DNA of 64,000 nucleotides from DATJGR01 sp041739525. GTDB lineage: Bacteria > Pseudomonadota > Gammaproteobacteria > Pseudomonadales > Azotimanducaceae. This document shows positions 26,680-35,175 of this stretch, piece after piece. The notes beneath the pieces were generated by a model, which made no database searches, was not told the DNA's origin, and saw nothing but the letters and a program-made list of their open reading frames with translations. The position numbers and the translations under genes are program-made. The stretch lies in NCBI GenBank assembly GCA_041739525.1, contig JBGSNQ010000023.1, positions 1-64,000 of the forward strand, given 5' to 3'. Each line of letters opens with the position of its first letter. The first letter of the stretch is position 1.

Positions 26680-27087
26680 ATGACCATCCGCATCGTCCGG
26701 CTCGGCAGCGAACGCAGCCCGAAGGAGGGTGTGCGGATCGGCACGGTGCGCCGCGCGCCGCGGGGCGTGCCGAAGAGCGAGCATGCGAAGCGGAACTTCT
26801 ACGATGTGTGGCTGCCGATGCTCGCGCCGAGCGAGCCGCTGCTGAAGGCAGCGCGGGCCGCTGTTGTAGACGAGCGAGGCGATGAACGCGCATGGAAGTC
26901 GTTCGTTCGGAAGTATCGCGCAGAGATGAAGACACCGGATCATCGCGCGCTGCTCGCTACGCTTGCGGCGTTGTCGCATCGGTCCGACTTTTCAGTGGGC
27001 TGTTATTGCGCCGACGAAGCGCGCTGCCATCGCTCCGTATTGCGCGAACTGCTCGTCGGATGCGGCGCAGCCGTCGAGGCTTCATGA
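26680..27087 (+). CDS. DUF488 family protein
   Basis: A 135-residue soluble protein of the DUF488 family. The signature stretches are 'N-F-Y-D-V-W-L-P-M-L-A-P-S', 'W-K-S-F-V-R-K-Y-R-A-E-M' and the cysteine-rich 'S-V-G-C-Y-C-A-D-E-A-R-C-H-R-S-V-L'. Biochemical function is unknown; the C-Y-C....C-H group could bind metal. It follows the GST-N gene by 13 bases and its stop overlaps the MmcQ start (ATGA), so it is in the middle of a three-gene operon. Confidence 0.9.
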   Translation: MTIRIVRLGSERSPKEGVRIGTVRRAPRGVPKSEHAKRNFYDVWLPMLAPSEPLLKAARAAVVDERGDERAWKSFVRKYRAEMKTPDHRALLATLAALSHRSDFSVGCYCADEARCHRSVLRELLVGCGAAVEAS

Positions 27088-27464
27088 ACTTCGACGACGC
27101 CCGCGCGTATCTGCTGAAACGACCCGACGCGGAAGAGGACTTTCCGTTCGGTCCCGACGCGTACGTGTACAAAATCCGCAACAGAATGTTCGCGTTGCTG
27201 CTCGACGGTGATGACGGCGCGCGCGTGAATCTGAAGTGCGATCCCGATGAAGCGCTGTTCCTGCGCGATACGTTCGAGGCGGTGGTTCCGGGTTACCACA
27301 TGAACAAGACGCACTGGAACACCGTGATCCTCAACGGCTCGATCCCGCGCGGCGAAATCGAACGGATGATCGATCGCTCCTATGGTCTCGTCGTGAAGAA
27401 GCTGAAGAAAGCCGAGCGCATCGCGCTCGAAGTGAAACACGGTCGTTCAGCGATCTACCGCTGA
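27084..27464 (+). CDS. MmcQ/YjbR family DNA-binding-type protein
   Basis: A 126-residue protein of the MmcQ/YjbR family (CyaY-like alpha/beta fold). Typical stretches: 'F-P-F-G-P-D-A-Y-V-Y-K-I-R-N-R-M-F-A-L-L', 'V-N-L-K-C-D-P-D-E-A' and 'M-N-K-T-H-W-N-T-V'. The family is thought to bind DNA; direct evidence is sparse. It begins inside the DUF488 stop codon and its last 18 bases overlap the end of the convergent GPH symporter gene. Confidence 0.9.
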   Translation: MNFDDARAYLLKRPDAEEDFPFGPDAYVYKIRNRMFALLLDGDDGARVNLKCDPDEALFLRDTFEAVVPGYHMNKTHWNTVILNGSIPRGEIERMIDRSYGLVVKKLKKAERIALEVKHGRSAIYR

Positions 27465-28928
27465 CAATCCGCTAGCAATCGCCGTGGCGCGGCGTGCGTC
27501 GAGTGCGCGCCGGATTTCGGCATGCGCTTCACGAGTGATTTTGTAGCGGGTGATCAAACTGAGCGGGATCAGGTGCAATAGCGGAATGCAGATTCCAACC
27601 ACCAGACCGAGGCGCATGATCGTGTCCGGTGGAACGTCGGCCGGTGCAACACCACGAGGCATGTCGATCATGCTGAGAATGAGGCCGCTCAATACGATGC
27701 CAATGCTCGAAATCGCTTTGCCGGAGAACGACAGCGCCGCGTTGAACATTGCTTCCTGTCGGTAGTGGGTGCGCAGTTCGTGATCGTCGAGTACGTCGGC
27801 GATGACCGACGCGCCGATAATGCCTTGAATGACCGCCACCGATGCGCCGAAGACGGCCATGCCGACGAGAATCACCAGCAGCATCGGATCGCCGTTCTGC
27901 GGCAACACGTCGAGGAAGCGCAAACCCACTACTATGATGCCGTCAAACAGGCTGATCGTGGCGCACACCAGCATCACGTGTTTCTTGTCCCAACGACGTT
28001 GCGTTGCCGCAACCAATGGAAACGCAATCAGAGCCCCAATCGACGCCAGCGCGAACCAGCGTAGATCGTCGGTGGTGAATCCCCAGAAAAACGTCGACAT
28101 GTAGATGCCGATGTTGGCGGTGGTACCGGTGATGGCAGATGAGAGCAGCACGATCACGAACACCAGCGCAAACTGCCGGTTCCGCAGCGCGCGCCACAAC
28201 TCTCGTGCCGCACCGAAGAAGCTGAAATCACCTGGTGCAGTGGCGTGCTGGCGCAGATACGGAATTTCGCGCCACGTCAGCAGCGTCGTCGCCAGCGCCG
28301 CGCCCGACAGCAGAATTCCGCCGCACAACGCCATCGCCGGATAGTGGGTGCCATCGAGTTGGCCGATTGGATGCTCGGCGGTGCTGGGCATCAGCACGGT
28401 CAGCACGAACAGCGGAAACGAAATTCCGATCAACCAGCCGATGGCGAACCTGAACGACATCACGCTGGTGCGCTCGGCGTAGTCGTCGGTGAGTTCGGCC
28501 GCGATGGCAGCCCACGGCACGAAGAAGAACGTCATCAGTACGCGGGTCAACAGCACGAAGCCGGTCAACCAGAAGAACAAACCGGTCTCGCTGAGGCCGG
28601 CGGGGGGCACGAACACGAAGTAGAACGCGAACCCGAGCGGCAGCGCGCCGATCAGCATCAACGGATGGCGGCGTCCCCACCGGGTCTGCAGATTGTCCGA
28701 AAGCGAGGCCACCAACGGATCGGTTACGGCATCGAATATGATCGCGATCGCGAGCGCGATCGAAACCCGGGTTGGATCCACGCCGAGGATCTGGTTGTAG
28801 TACAGCAGGATGAAGGTGTTGAACGCCCAGTTCTTCACCGTGTCGGGAATCGAGCCGATCGCCTGATACAGTTTCGTCGAGAAGGGAAGCGGGCCGACCC
28901 GTTCGCGCCGAACGTACGTGGGGATCAC
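27447..28928 (-). CDS. GPH-family (glycoside/cation symporter-type) MFS transporter
   Basis: A 493-residue, twelve-helix transporter. The N-terminal 'F-Y-x-Q-I-L-G-V' region followed by 'D-A-V-T-D-P-L-V-A-S-L-S-D-N-L-Q-T-R-W-G-R-R-H-P' is the GPH signature: a charged residue in helix 2 and a D-P-L loop that couples sugar with Na+ or H+. The rest follows the MelB-like plan, with 'W-A-A-I-A-A-E-L-T-D-D-Y-A-E-R-T' in the middle. The substrate is unknown (a glycoside or uronide is typical). GTG start with AGGTGAC upstream. Confidence 0.88.
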   Translation of the reverse strand: MIPTYVRRERVGPLPFSTKLYQAIGSIPDTVKNWAFNTFILLYYNQILGVDPTRVSIALAIAIIFDAVTDPLVASLSDNLQTRWGRRHPLMLIGALPLGFAFYFVFVPPAGLSETGLFFWLTGFVLLTRVLMTFFFVPWAAIAAELTDDYAERTSVMSFRFAIGWLIGISFPLFVLTVLMPSTAEHPIGQLDGTHYPAMALCGGILLSGAALATTLLTWREIPYLRQHATAPGDFSFFGAARELWRALRNRQFALVFVIVLLSSAITGTTANIGIYMSTFFWGFTTDDLRWFALASIGALIAFPLVAATQRRWDKKHVMLVCATISLFDGIIVVGLRFLDVLPQNGDPMLLVILVGMAVFGASVAVIQGIIGASVIADVLDDHELRTHYRQEAMFNAALSFSGKAISSIGIVLSGLILSMIDMPRGVAPADVPPDTIMRLGLVVGICIPLLHLIPLSLITRYKITREAHAEIRRALDARRATAIASGLSAVDR

Positions 28929-28993
28929 GTCACCTGTTGTCTGATTGATCGGCTGTCCTTAGTGGTGCGGTTCGAAGTTGGCCCGATGAACGA

Positions 28994-29803
28994 TCAGTTC
29001 GACGGACGATGCGCTTCCTGATACGCGTCGAATTCCTGCGGCTCGATGACACCGTTGGCATTGGTGTCGATCTTCGAGTAGCTGTCCTTCGGCGAAATCA
29101 CCTGCGCGAATTCCGAACGATTGAGCACTCCGTCGCCATCTTTGTCGAGATGGTCGAACTGAGTGAGTGGCGGCGGGCGCGAGCCAGTCGTCGTGGGTGT
29201 CGTTGCCGTTGCGGTTTTGGCCGGCGTTGGCGGCGGTGCCGTTGCCGTGATCACCCGTTCGCTGGCGGAGAGCTTGGCGGTTTTCGAACGACTCTCGATC
29301 GTCGCGGTGCCGGTGGCAGGCGAAGCGGTTGCAGGGGGCGCGGCAGCGGCGGGCTCCACTGTTTGCGTCGCTGCGACCGTCGTCGGTGCTTCGCTGCGGA
29401 TCACATCGGCTTTCTTCGGCCATTGGCCGTCGCTCGCAAACCGCGTGGCGTCCTTGAGTCCGCTCGGGTCGGCAAGCAGCAGATAGACGCCGTCGTCGGT
29501 GCCCGCCGGCGCCAGCGCGTCGGGTGCTACCGCGATGAGATTGTTCTCGATCAGGAAACTGCCGACCGATACCACCAGGTAGACGACTTTGCCGGAGTGT
29601 TCGTCGACGGCGAGGTCGCGCACCGTACCGAGTTCCTTGCCGTCGCGGGTGATGACGGAATGTCCGAGCCAGTCGCTCGCGCGTGCCGGGGATGCCGCTG
29701 AGGCGTCTGCCGCAATTCCTGCGAGACCGACGACGAGCAGCACGCGCTTCAGGCCGGAGCCAAAGCTGCACCGCAAGCAGTACCGCAAGCTGTTCCGCAA
29801 CAT
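28994..29803 (-). CDS. Exported PRC-barrel protein with C-terminal EF-hand pair
   Basis: A 269-287-residue exported protein. A signal peptide (K-R-V-L-L-V-V-G-L-A-G-I-A-A-D-A-S-A) is followed by a PRC-barrel at about 45-120 ('G-H-S-V-I-T-R-D-G-K-E-L-G-T-V-R-D-L-A-V-D'), a 90-residue Ala/Thr/Pro-rich linker, and two EF-hand loops: D-K-D-G-D-G-V-L-N-R-S-E-F and D-T-N-A-N-G-V-I-E-P-Q-E-F. Ca2+ binding is likely at both. The start is unclear: ATG at 29803 or 29857, or a later GTG/CTG just before the signal sequence; the first codons from 29803 are a 12-base tandem repeat. PRC-barrel plus EF-hands is an uncommon fusion. Confidence 0.82.
   Translation of the reverse strand: MLRNSLRYCLRCSFGSGLKRVLLVVGLAGIAADASAASPARASDWLGHSVITRDGKELGTVRDLAVDEHSGKVVYLVVSVGSFLIENNLIAVAPDALAPAGTDDGVYLLLADPSGLKDATRFASDGQWPKKADVIRSEAPTTVAATQTVEPAAAAPPATASPATGTATIESRSKTAKLSASERVITATAPPPTPAKTATATTPTTTGSRPPPLTQFDHLDKDGDGVLNRSEFAQVISPKDSYSKIDTNANGVIEPQEFDAYQEAHRPSN
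29768..29803. repeat. 12-bp tandem repeat at the PRC/EF-hand gene start
   Basis: Three consecutive 12-base units (29768-29779, 29780-29791, 29792-29803) share the core CCGCAA. On the minus strand they would encode M-L-R-N, S-L-R-Y, C-L-R-C, a four-residue repeat that looks unlike a normal N-terminus. It may indicate that translation starts further in. Confidence 0.6.
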
Positions 29804-30047
29804 AGAGTCACCGATTTGGCGAAGGACACGCGTCAGATTGTGCCTGTTCGCGGCCAAGTTTCGAGATGTCGTTCAAAGGTTCTACATGTATTGCTACGGG
29901 TGCCGCCTCGCGGCCGCGGCAATGCGATCGGGGTAAGTGGCCGTCGATTGTGCCATCGAACTCGCGGCGTGCAGTCGCTCGGATGACTCCGTCGCGATTC
30001 TGTGCAACAGTCCGACCCCATCACCGTTTCAGCCGTCGAGAACTCTG

Positions 30048-31310
30048 ATGAGCCAAGCCTTCGCAGACAACACCCAAGCGTCCGACGTCTGGTCGACGCC
30101 GCTCGCCGACATCGACGTCAGCCGTTCCGAGCTCTACGGCGACGATAGCTGGCGGCCGTATTTCGCGCGGCTGCGTCAGGAAGATCCGGTGCACTACTGC
30201 CGCGACAGCGCGAACGGTGCGTACTGGTCGGTGACGCGTCACGCCGACATCAAGGAAGTGGATACGAGTCATCAGATCTACTCGTCGGAGAAGGGCGGCA
30301 TCACGATCGGCGAGCAGGCGACCGAAGACGTGCCGCTCGACAACTTCATCGCGATGGACGAGCCGCGCCACAGCATTCAGCGCAAAACGGTCGCGCCGTC
30401 GGTTGCACCGAGCAATCTCATGAAGCTCGAGCCGATGATTCGCGAACGCGTGATCGACATCGTCGACAAGCTGCCGGTTGGCGAAACGTTCAATTGGGTC
30501 GAGGAAGTATCCGTCGAACTCACGGCGCGGATGCTCGCGGTGCTGTTCGACTTTCCATATGAGGATCGGCACAAGCTGGTGTACTGGTCCGACATCACTA
30601 CTGCCTCGCCGCAGCTCATGGGTGACTCCGGCATCACCGCCGACGTACGCCAGCGCGACCTGCAGGATTGTGCGAATACATTTGCGCAGCTGTGGATCGA
30701 GCGCGGCAACCGAGAACCGGGCAATGACCTGATCTCGATGCTGGCGCACGGCGAATCGACGCGCGACATGATGTCGCGGCCGAAGGAATTCCTCGGCAAC
30801 ATCCTGCTGCTGATCGTCGGTGGCAACGACACTACGCGCAATACGATCAGCGGCGGCGTGCTGGCGCTGAACGAATCGCCGGATCAATACCAGATGTTGC
30901 GCGAGAACCTCACGCTGATTCCGAATATGGTCGCCGAGATGGTGCGCTGGCAGACCTCGGTAATTCACATGCGCCGAACCGCGCTGCGCGACACCGAACT
31001 GAACGGCAAGAAGATCCGCGAAGGCGAGAAGGTGATCATGTGGTACCTCTCTGGCAACCGCGACGAATCGGTGTTCGAGAATCCGGACAAGCTGATCATC
31101 GATCGCGCGAACGCGCGTGCACACGTGTCGTTCGGCTTCGGTGTGCACCGCTGCATGGGCAACCGGCTCGCCGAGATGCAGCTGCGCGTGTTGTGGGAAG
31201 AGATCATGAAGCGCTTCCACACGATCGAAGTGGTGGGTGAGGTGAAGCGTCATCCGAACAACTTCATTCGTGGGATCGCCGAGCTACCGGTGAGAATTCG
31301 CGCACTGTGA
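30048..31310 (+). CDS. Cytochrome P450, CYP153-like
   Basis: A 420-residue soluble bacterial P450. The I-helix is G-G-N-D-T-T (258-263), the K-helix E-M-V-R gives Glu297 and Arg300, and the haem loop F-G-F-G-V-H-R-C-M-G has Cys369. Phrases such as 'L-I-V-G-G-N-D-T-T-R-N', 'R-W-Q-T-S-V-I-H-M-R-R-T-A' and 'Q-L-R-V-L-W-E-E-I-M-K-R-F' are close to CYP153 terminal alkane/fatty-acid hydroxylases. The nearest genes are a GST and a PRC-barrel protein, with no ferredoxin or reductase in the window, so redox partners must be elsewhere. Start at the ATG at 30048; the open frame reaches back to 29937 without similarity. Confidence 0.92.
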   Translation: MSQAFADNTQASDVWSTPLADIDVSRSELYGDDSWRPYFARLRQEDPVHYCRDSANGAYWSVTRHADIKEVDTSHQIYSSEKGGITIGEQATEDVPLDNFIAMDEPRHSIQRKTVAPSVAPSNLMKLEPMIRERVIDIVDKLPVGETFNWVEEVSVELTARMLAVLFDFPYEDRHKLVYWSDITTASPQLMGDSGITADVRQRDLQDCANTFAQLWIERGNREPGNDLISMLAHGESTRDMMSRPKEFLGNILLLIVGGNDTTRNTISGGVLALNESPDQYQMLRENLTLIPNMVAEMVRWQTSVIHMRRTALRDTELNGKKIREGEKVIMWYLSGNRDESVFENPDKLIIDRANARAHVSFGFGVHRCMGNRLAEMQLRVLWEEIMKRFHTIEVVGEVKRHPNNFIRGIAELPVRIRAL

Positions 31311-31315
31311 GATGA

Positions 31316-31338
31316 CTGCTGCCATCACCTGGCAGGAG
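31316..31338. terminator. Hairpin after the P450 gene
   Basis: CTGCTGCCA (31316-31324) and TGGCAGGAG (31330-31338) pair with one mismatch around a 5-nt loop, starting six bases after the P450 stop. There is no T-run, so it is a weak terminator candidate. Confidence 0.35.
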
Positions 31339-31413
31339 TGATCGGTTCGCGTGCTTCACAGTCGAGTGCGCCGCGCGCAGTATCCGAGCACATAGTTGCT
31401 TCGGAGTGACGGC

Positions 31414-32028
31414 ATGGCAGACACCATCGTTTTCTATACCAACCCGATGTCGCGCGGTCGCATCGTGCATTGGATGCTCGAAGAAATCGGCGCACCGTAT
31501 CGAACGGAACTGCTGAATTTCGACAAGAACGAACAACAGGCGCCTGCGTTTCTGGCGATCAACCCGATGGGCAAGGTGCCGACGATCGTGCACCGCGGCG
31601 TCGTCGTTACCGAAGCGGCGGCGATCTGTACGTATCTCGCCGATGCGTTTCCCAAAGCGGGTCTCGCGCCGGCGTTCGACGATCCCGCGCGCGGGACGTA
31701 TCTGCGCTGGATGTTCTTCGGTGCCGGATGTGTCGAGCCGGCGATCATGGAGCGCATGCTGGGACGACCCGCGACGTTGCCCCCGATGTCGCTTGGTTAC
31801 GGCAGCTACGAAGCGACCTTGAACGCGCTCGAGAAAGCAGTAACGCCGGGTCCGTTCGTGTTGGGCGAACGCTTCAGCGCGGTGGACGTGTATCTCGCGT
31901 CGCAGATCGGTTGGGGTATGGGTACGAAAGCACTCGAAGCGCGGCCGGCGTTCGAGCGCTATTCGGCGCGTTGCACCGACCGTCCGGCGTTCGAGCGTTT
32001 CATTGCCGCGTCACCAATGCCGTCATAG
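31414..32028 (+). CDS. Glutathione S-transferase
   Basis: A 204-residue GST. The N-terminal thioredoxin domain has 'Y-T-N-P-M-S-R-G-R-I-V-H-W-M-L-E-E', with Ser or Arg in the catalytic position, and 'G-K-V-P-T-I-V-H-R-G-V-V-V-T-E-A-A-A-I' as the glutathione gamma-glutamyl site. The C-terminal helical domain includes 'F-V-L-G-E-R-F-S-A-V-D-V-Y-L-A-S', the N-capping box. It conjugates glutathione to an unknown electrophile. GGAG lies 8 bases before the ATG at 31414; six upstream codons are open but less likely. Confidence 0.93.
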   Translation: MADTIVFYTNPMSRGRIVHWMLEEIGAPYRTELLNFDKNEQQAPAFLAINPMGKVPTIVHRGVVVTEAAAICTYLADAFPKAGLAPAFDDPARGTYLRWMFFGAGCVEPAIMERMLGRPATLPPMSLGYGSYEATLNALEKAVTPGPFVLGERFSAVDVYLASQIGWGMGTKALEARPAFERYSARCTDRPAFERFIAASPMPS

Positions 32029-32189
32029 CCCCCTTGTCGTCTTAGCCGGGTCGTTGGAGCCGCTAAGCCGTTTAAAGAGAGGCGCGTACAACCGGCGCTG
32101 CGCCGCATGCGGACTGTGATTGGCGCCCGTTCGCGCGCCGGCGCAGCGTCTACTATTCCGGGTGGTCCCAACGGATGCAGGAGATTCCG

Positions 32190-32810
32190 ATGCGGCTCCA
32201 CTCGTGTGTTTCGCTGGCCATGGCGGCGCTACTGTTCACGCTCGCGGGTTGCTCGAGCAACTCGGTCAGCGAGAGCCAGTGCATTGCGGGCGATTGGCAG
32301 ACCATCGGTTATCGCGACGGCGCCAACGGCTATCGCAGCACGCAACTGCTGAACCACCAGAATGCGTGCGTGAAGCACGGCGTCATTCCCGATCGCGCGT
32401 CGTACATGGCCGGTTGGGAGAAGGGTGTGCGCGAGTATTGCGAGCCGAACAACGGCTACGACGTCGGTGAGCGCGGCGAAAGCTACGACAACGTCTGTCC
32501 CGACGACATGCGCGACGCGTTTCTCGCGCCGTATCACGCGGGGCGCGATCTCTATCTCGCACGCTGCGAAGTGAGAGATCTCGAAGACGCCATCAGCCAA
32601 CGCGAGTATCGGCTCGACGAAATCAAGACGCAGCTGGTCTCGAGCACGACGCAGCAGTTCGATCCCACGCTGACGCCGGCCGCTCGTGTAGATCTGTTGG
32701 CGCTGATGCAACGGCTCTCCGAAGAGCAAGGGCGCATCAACGCCGAACTGCCGCGTATGCGACAAGAGCTCGCGTACAAGACGCAACAATTGGCGGCGCG
32801 GGAACACTAG
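32190..32810 (+). CDS. DUF2799 domain lipoprotein
   Basis: A 206-residue exported lipoprotein: signal peptide L-A-M-A-A-L-L-F-T-L-A-G-C with lipobox L-A-G-C. The mature start 'S-E-S-Q-C-I-A-G-D-W-Q-T-I-G-Y-R-D-G' and the following 'C-V-K-H-G-V-I-P-D-R' and 'Y-M-A-G-W-E-K-G-V-R-E-Y-C' match DUF2799 of Gammaproteobacteria. The last 70 residues form a charged coiled-coil. Function unknown. AGGAG lies 7 bases before the ATG at 32190. Confidence 0.9.
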   Translation: MRLHSCVSLAMAALLFTLAGCSSNSVSESQCIAGDWQTIGYRDGANGYRSTQLLNHQNACVKHGVIPDRASYMAGWEKGVREYCEPNNGYDVGERGESYDNVCPDDMRDAFLAPYHAGRDLYLARCEVRDLEDAISQREYRLDEIKTQLVSSTTQQFDPTLTPAARVDLLALMQRLSEEQGRINAELPRMRQELAYKTQQLAAREH

Positions 32811-32939
32811 TTCACCGCGTCACGCTGGGTACGGCGCCGACCAATCTCGCACTAGTACGGCGCTGAACGGGCGCTCGCGCAAACGCACCAGTCGTTCCTG
32901 TTTGTCGAAGGCCGCTGGCGGCCGCCGCCACCATCCAAA

Positions 32940-32955
32940 CATCGCCCCAATCAAT
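32940..32955 (-). repeat. Isolated copy of the 16-base motif
   Basis: On the minus strand this reads ATTGATTGGGGCGATG, differing at one position from each of the two copies at 33142-33157 and 33247-33262. It shares the orientation of the 33142 copy and lies 200 bases away, so it may be the end of a second, damaged element. Confidence 0.55.
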
Positions 32956-33140
32956 TCGGTTCGCCACGGCGCGCGAGCGGTTTGTTAACAGGTAGGCGTA
33001 GTGCGACGTCCGCGGTGTACGCGGTGTAAGAGACTGCGCGCGGGCTGGACCTTGGCCGGAAGGGGCGATGCGCAACGGCCAGAAGGTCGTCAATGCACGC
33101 AGAATGGAGCGCCGAAAGGGTTTGTGGGTGGCAGCAAAGA

Positions 33141-33263
33141 CCATCGCCCCAATCAAATCTGCTCCGGCGACCAAATGCGTCGGTTCGGCAAACAACCGCG
33201 CGACCTCGCTCGCGGCGGTCGGTTGTTCTCAACCCCGACAGCTCGCATTGATTTGGGCGATGG
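33141..33263. repeat. Inverted-repeat element (MITE- or REP-like), 123 bp
   Basis: The ends are imperfect inverted repeats: TTTGATTGGGGCGATGG on the minus strand at 33141-33157 and ATTGATTTGGGCGATGG on the plus strand at 33247-33263 (15 of 17 identical). Near the centre, AACAACCG (33191-33198) and CGGTTGTT (33220-33227) are perfect arms, with extra pairing inside (CGACC / GGTCG). There is no coding capacity. This looks like a small non-autonomous element or structured repeat; no target-site duplication was identified. Confidence 0.5.
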
Positions 33264-33609
33264 TGCAAATCCGGCTGTCAACCGGCAACGGTCCAACCGA
33301 CGCGACGTCTCACACGCTCGAGGCGCTCATCACGCCACCATCCCGTCATTGATAAACCAGGCAAGTTCGAACGAACCACCCGGGCTGAGACACGCCATGG
33401 CCTTGTGCCACGCATGCGACAGATGAGCGATCCGTCGAGGGCCGAACTAGTGAAGAGAGTTTCGAGCAACCGGAGCGTCGTGCGAGATCTCGCACTGCAC
33501 GGACGGGCGAGGTCGCCCCTGCGCTTAGCCTGGTTATTGCAGACCGACTCGCGCCGCTATGCGCTCATCGAGCTCGCGGGTGTCCCCGTTGCACTCCGCG
33601 TCGAACCAT

Positions 33610-34992
33610 TCACGCAATCGGCGGCGCTCGATACCCGCCGCACTGTGCGGCGATGTGCCCGGCGAGGCGGATGGTGCGCAAGTCACCGCCGTACGGTCCG
33701 ACCACCTGCATCCCGATCGGCAGCTTCGAAGCGCCGAGGCCGATGGGCGGCACGGTCGCCGGCAGGTACGCCATACCGGTGAGGATCGTCCAGCGAACCA
33801 GATCGATGTACATGCGCTGCGCGCCGTTGCACATCAGGGTCCGTTCCGTGAGCTCTCCGTTCTGAAGGTGCGGGAAAGGCGGAACGAAGCACACCGGCAT
33901 CAGCACAGCGTCGTAGCGCGTGAAGAAGTCTGCCCACTTCGCCCGTATCGCTTCGCGCGCCACGTGAGCATCGAGCCACGCGCGATGGCTGTTGGCCGCG
34001 CGCCCCTCGACCGGCGCGTTGGGCGTCGACTGCGTCATCGCCTCGAACACCAGCCACAAGCCGAGACTGGATGCCGCATCGGGATCGAGGTCCGGACGCG
34101 CCCTGCGATCCACGGATACGCCCGACGCTTCGAGCTGGTCTACGGCGGCGGAGAGTGCAGTGTGCACCTCACCGTCTATCGGGCAGAACGAATCGTCGAG
34201 CCACGCTGCCACGCGCAGTGTGCGAACGTCGTCCGGCGGCGGGGCGAGATCGGCGATCAACGGCCGGTCTTTGCGCACCAGGATTTTCAGCAGCATTTCC
34301 AGGTCATCGGCGGAACGCGCCAGCGGCCCGAGCACGTTGATGTCAGCCTCGGTGGTGCCGCCTGCTAGATGATCGAGATAGCCGGTGCTCGGCACGATGC
34401 CCCAGCTCGGCTTGTGGCCGAAGATGCCGTTGAATGCGGCGGGGATTCGAATCGAGCCGCCGATGTCGGTGCCGATTTCGAACGACGTCAGACCTGCGGC
34501 CACGGCAGCAGCGGCGCCGCCCGACGAGCCGCCTGGGACGCGCTCGGCATTCCACGGATTGACCGTAGTGCCGAACATCTCGTTGAACGTCTGCACATCG
34601 CCAGACCAGCGCGGCAGGTTGGTCTTGCCGATGACGATGGCGCCGGCTGCCTTCACCGCGCGCACCACCGGCGCGTCGCGCGTCGGAATGTTGTTGTGCA
34701 GTTCGATGGCGCCGCCGGTGGAACGAATGCCTTGGGTCTCGAGCGCATCTTTGATCGTGATCGGCACGCCGTGCAGCGGCCCTACGGCGTCGCCGCGCGC
34801 CAATGCGGAGTCTGCGAGATCGGCAGCCGCGCGGGCGTTGGCGAAGTCCATTGTGACAACCGCATTCAACGTCGGATTGATTCGTTCGATCCGCATGATG
34901 GTGTGTTCGAGCAGCCCGCGGCTGCTGATTTCGCGGCGTCGGATGGCGTCGGCCTGGCGCGTGGTGGACCAAAGGGCGATGTCGTTACTCAT
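33610..34992 (-). CDS. Amidase (amidase-signature family)
   Basis: A 460-residue enzyme of the GatA/AmiC-type amidase signature family. The Ser-cisSer-Lys triad is complete: Lys81 in T-I-K-D-A, Ser156 in G-G-S-S-G-G and Ser180 in D-I-G-G-S-I-R. The absence of a signal peptide suggests cytoplasmic action on an amide or N-carbamoyl compound; specificity is not predictable, and the lack of gatB/gatC nearby argues against Glu-tRNA amidotransferase. It starts at the ATG at 34992. It is divergent from the barrel protein gene at 35176. Confidence 0.93.
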   Translation of the reverse strand: MSNDIALWSTTRQADAIRRREISSRGLLEHTIMRIERINPTLNAVVTMDFANARAAADLADSALARGDAVGPLHGVPITIKDALETQGIRSTGGAIELHNNIPTRDAPVVRAVKAAGAIVIGKTNLPRWSGDVQTFNEMFGTTVNPWNAERVPGGSSGGAAAAVAAGLTSFEIGTDIGGSIRIPAAFNGIFGHKPSWGIVPSTGYLDHLAGGTTEADINVLGPLARSADDLEMLLKILVRKDRPLIADLAPPPDDVRTLRVAAWLDDSFCPIDGEVHTALSAAVDQLEASGVSVDRRARPDLDPDAASSLGLWLVFEAMTQSTPNAPVEGRAANSHRAWLDAHVAREAIRAKWADFFTRYDAVLMPVCFVPPFPHLQNGELTERTLMCNGAQRMYIDLVRWTILTGMAYLPATVPPIGLGASKLPIGMQVVGPYGGDLRTIRLAGHIAAQCGGYRAPPIA

Positions 34993-35175
34993 GGAACTGG
35001 CTCACAGATCGAGATGCCCAGACTAACTGCGCGGCGACCGCGAGACGATCATCGCAAACGGAACTGCTGCGACGCTCCGTTTGAGAGCGGCGCCTCATCC
35101 CGGTGCGCAATCGGTGTGCCGGCCCGCTGAGCGAGGCTATCGTGTGCCCGTTCAATCGTTTGGAGACCAAGCAAG

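Larger units (their letters stand above)
32811..33609. other. Gene-free stretch with short repeats
   Basis: About 800 bases between the DUF2799 gene and the end of the amidase gene. Several open frames cross it, but they are rich in Arg, Thr and Ala, have no recognisable motif, and overlap each other on both strands. It holds three copies of a 16-base motif and a hairpin, described separately. It may be a remnant of mobile DNA or a structured non-coding region. Confidence 0.55.

Noticed and set aside
30021..31253. 410-residue open frame antisense to the P450
   Set aside because: The P450 motifs on the plus strand are decisive; the antisense product is His/Arg/Val rich.
33001..33426. 141-residue frame in the repeat stretch
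   Set aside because: Composition is Arg/Ala/His rich with cysteines scattered. It crosses the inverted-repeat element, so it is more likely non-coding.
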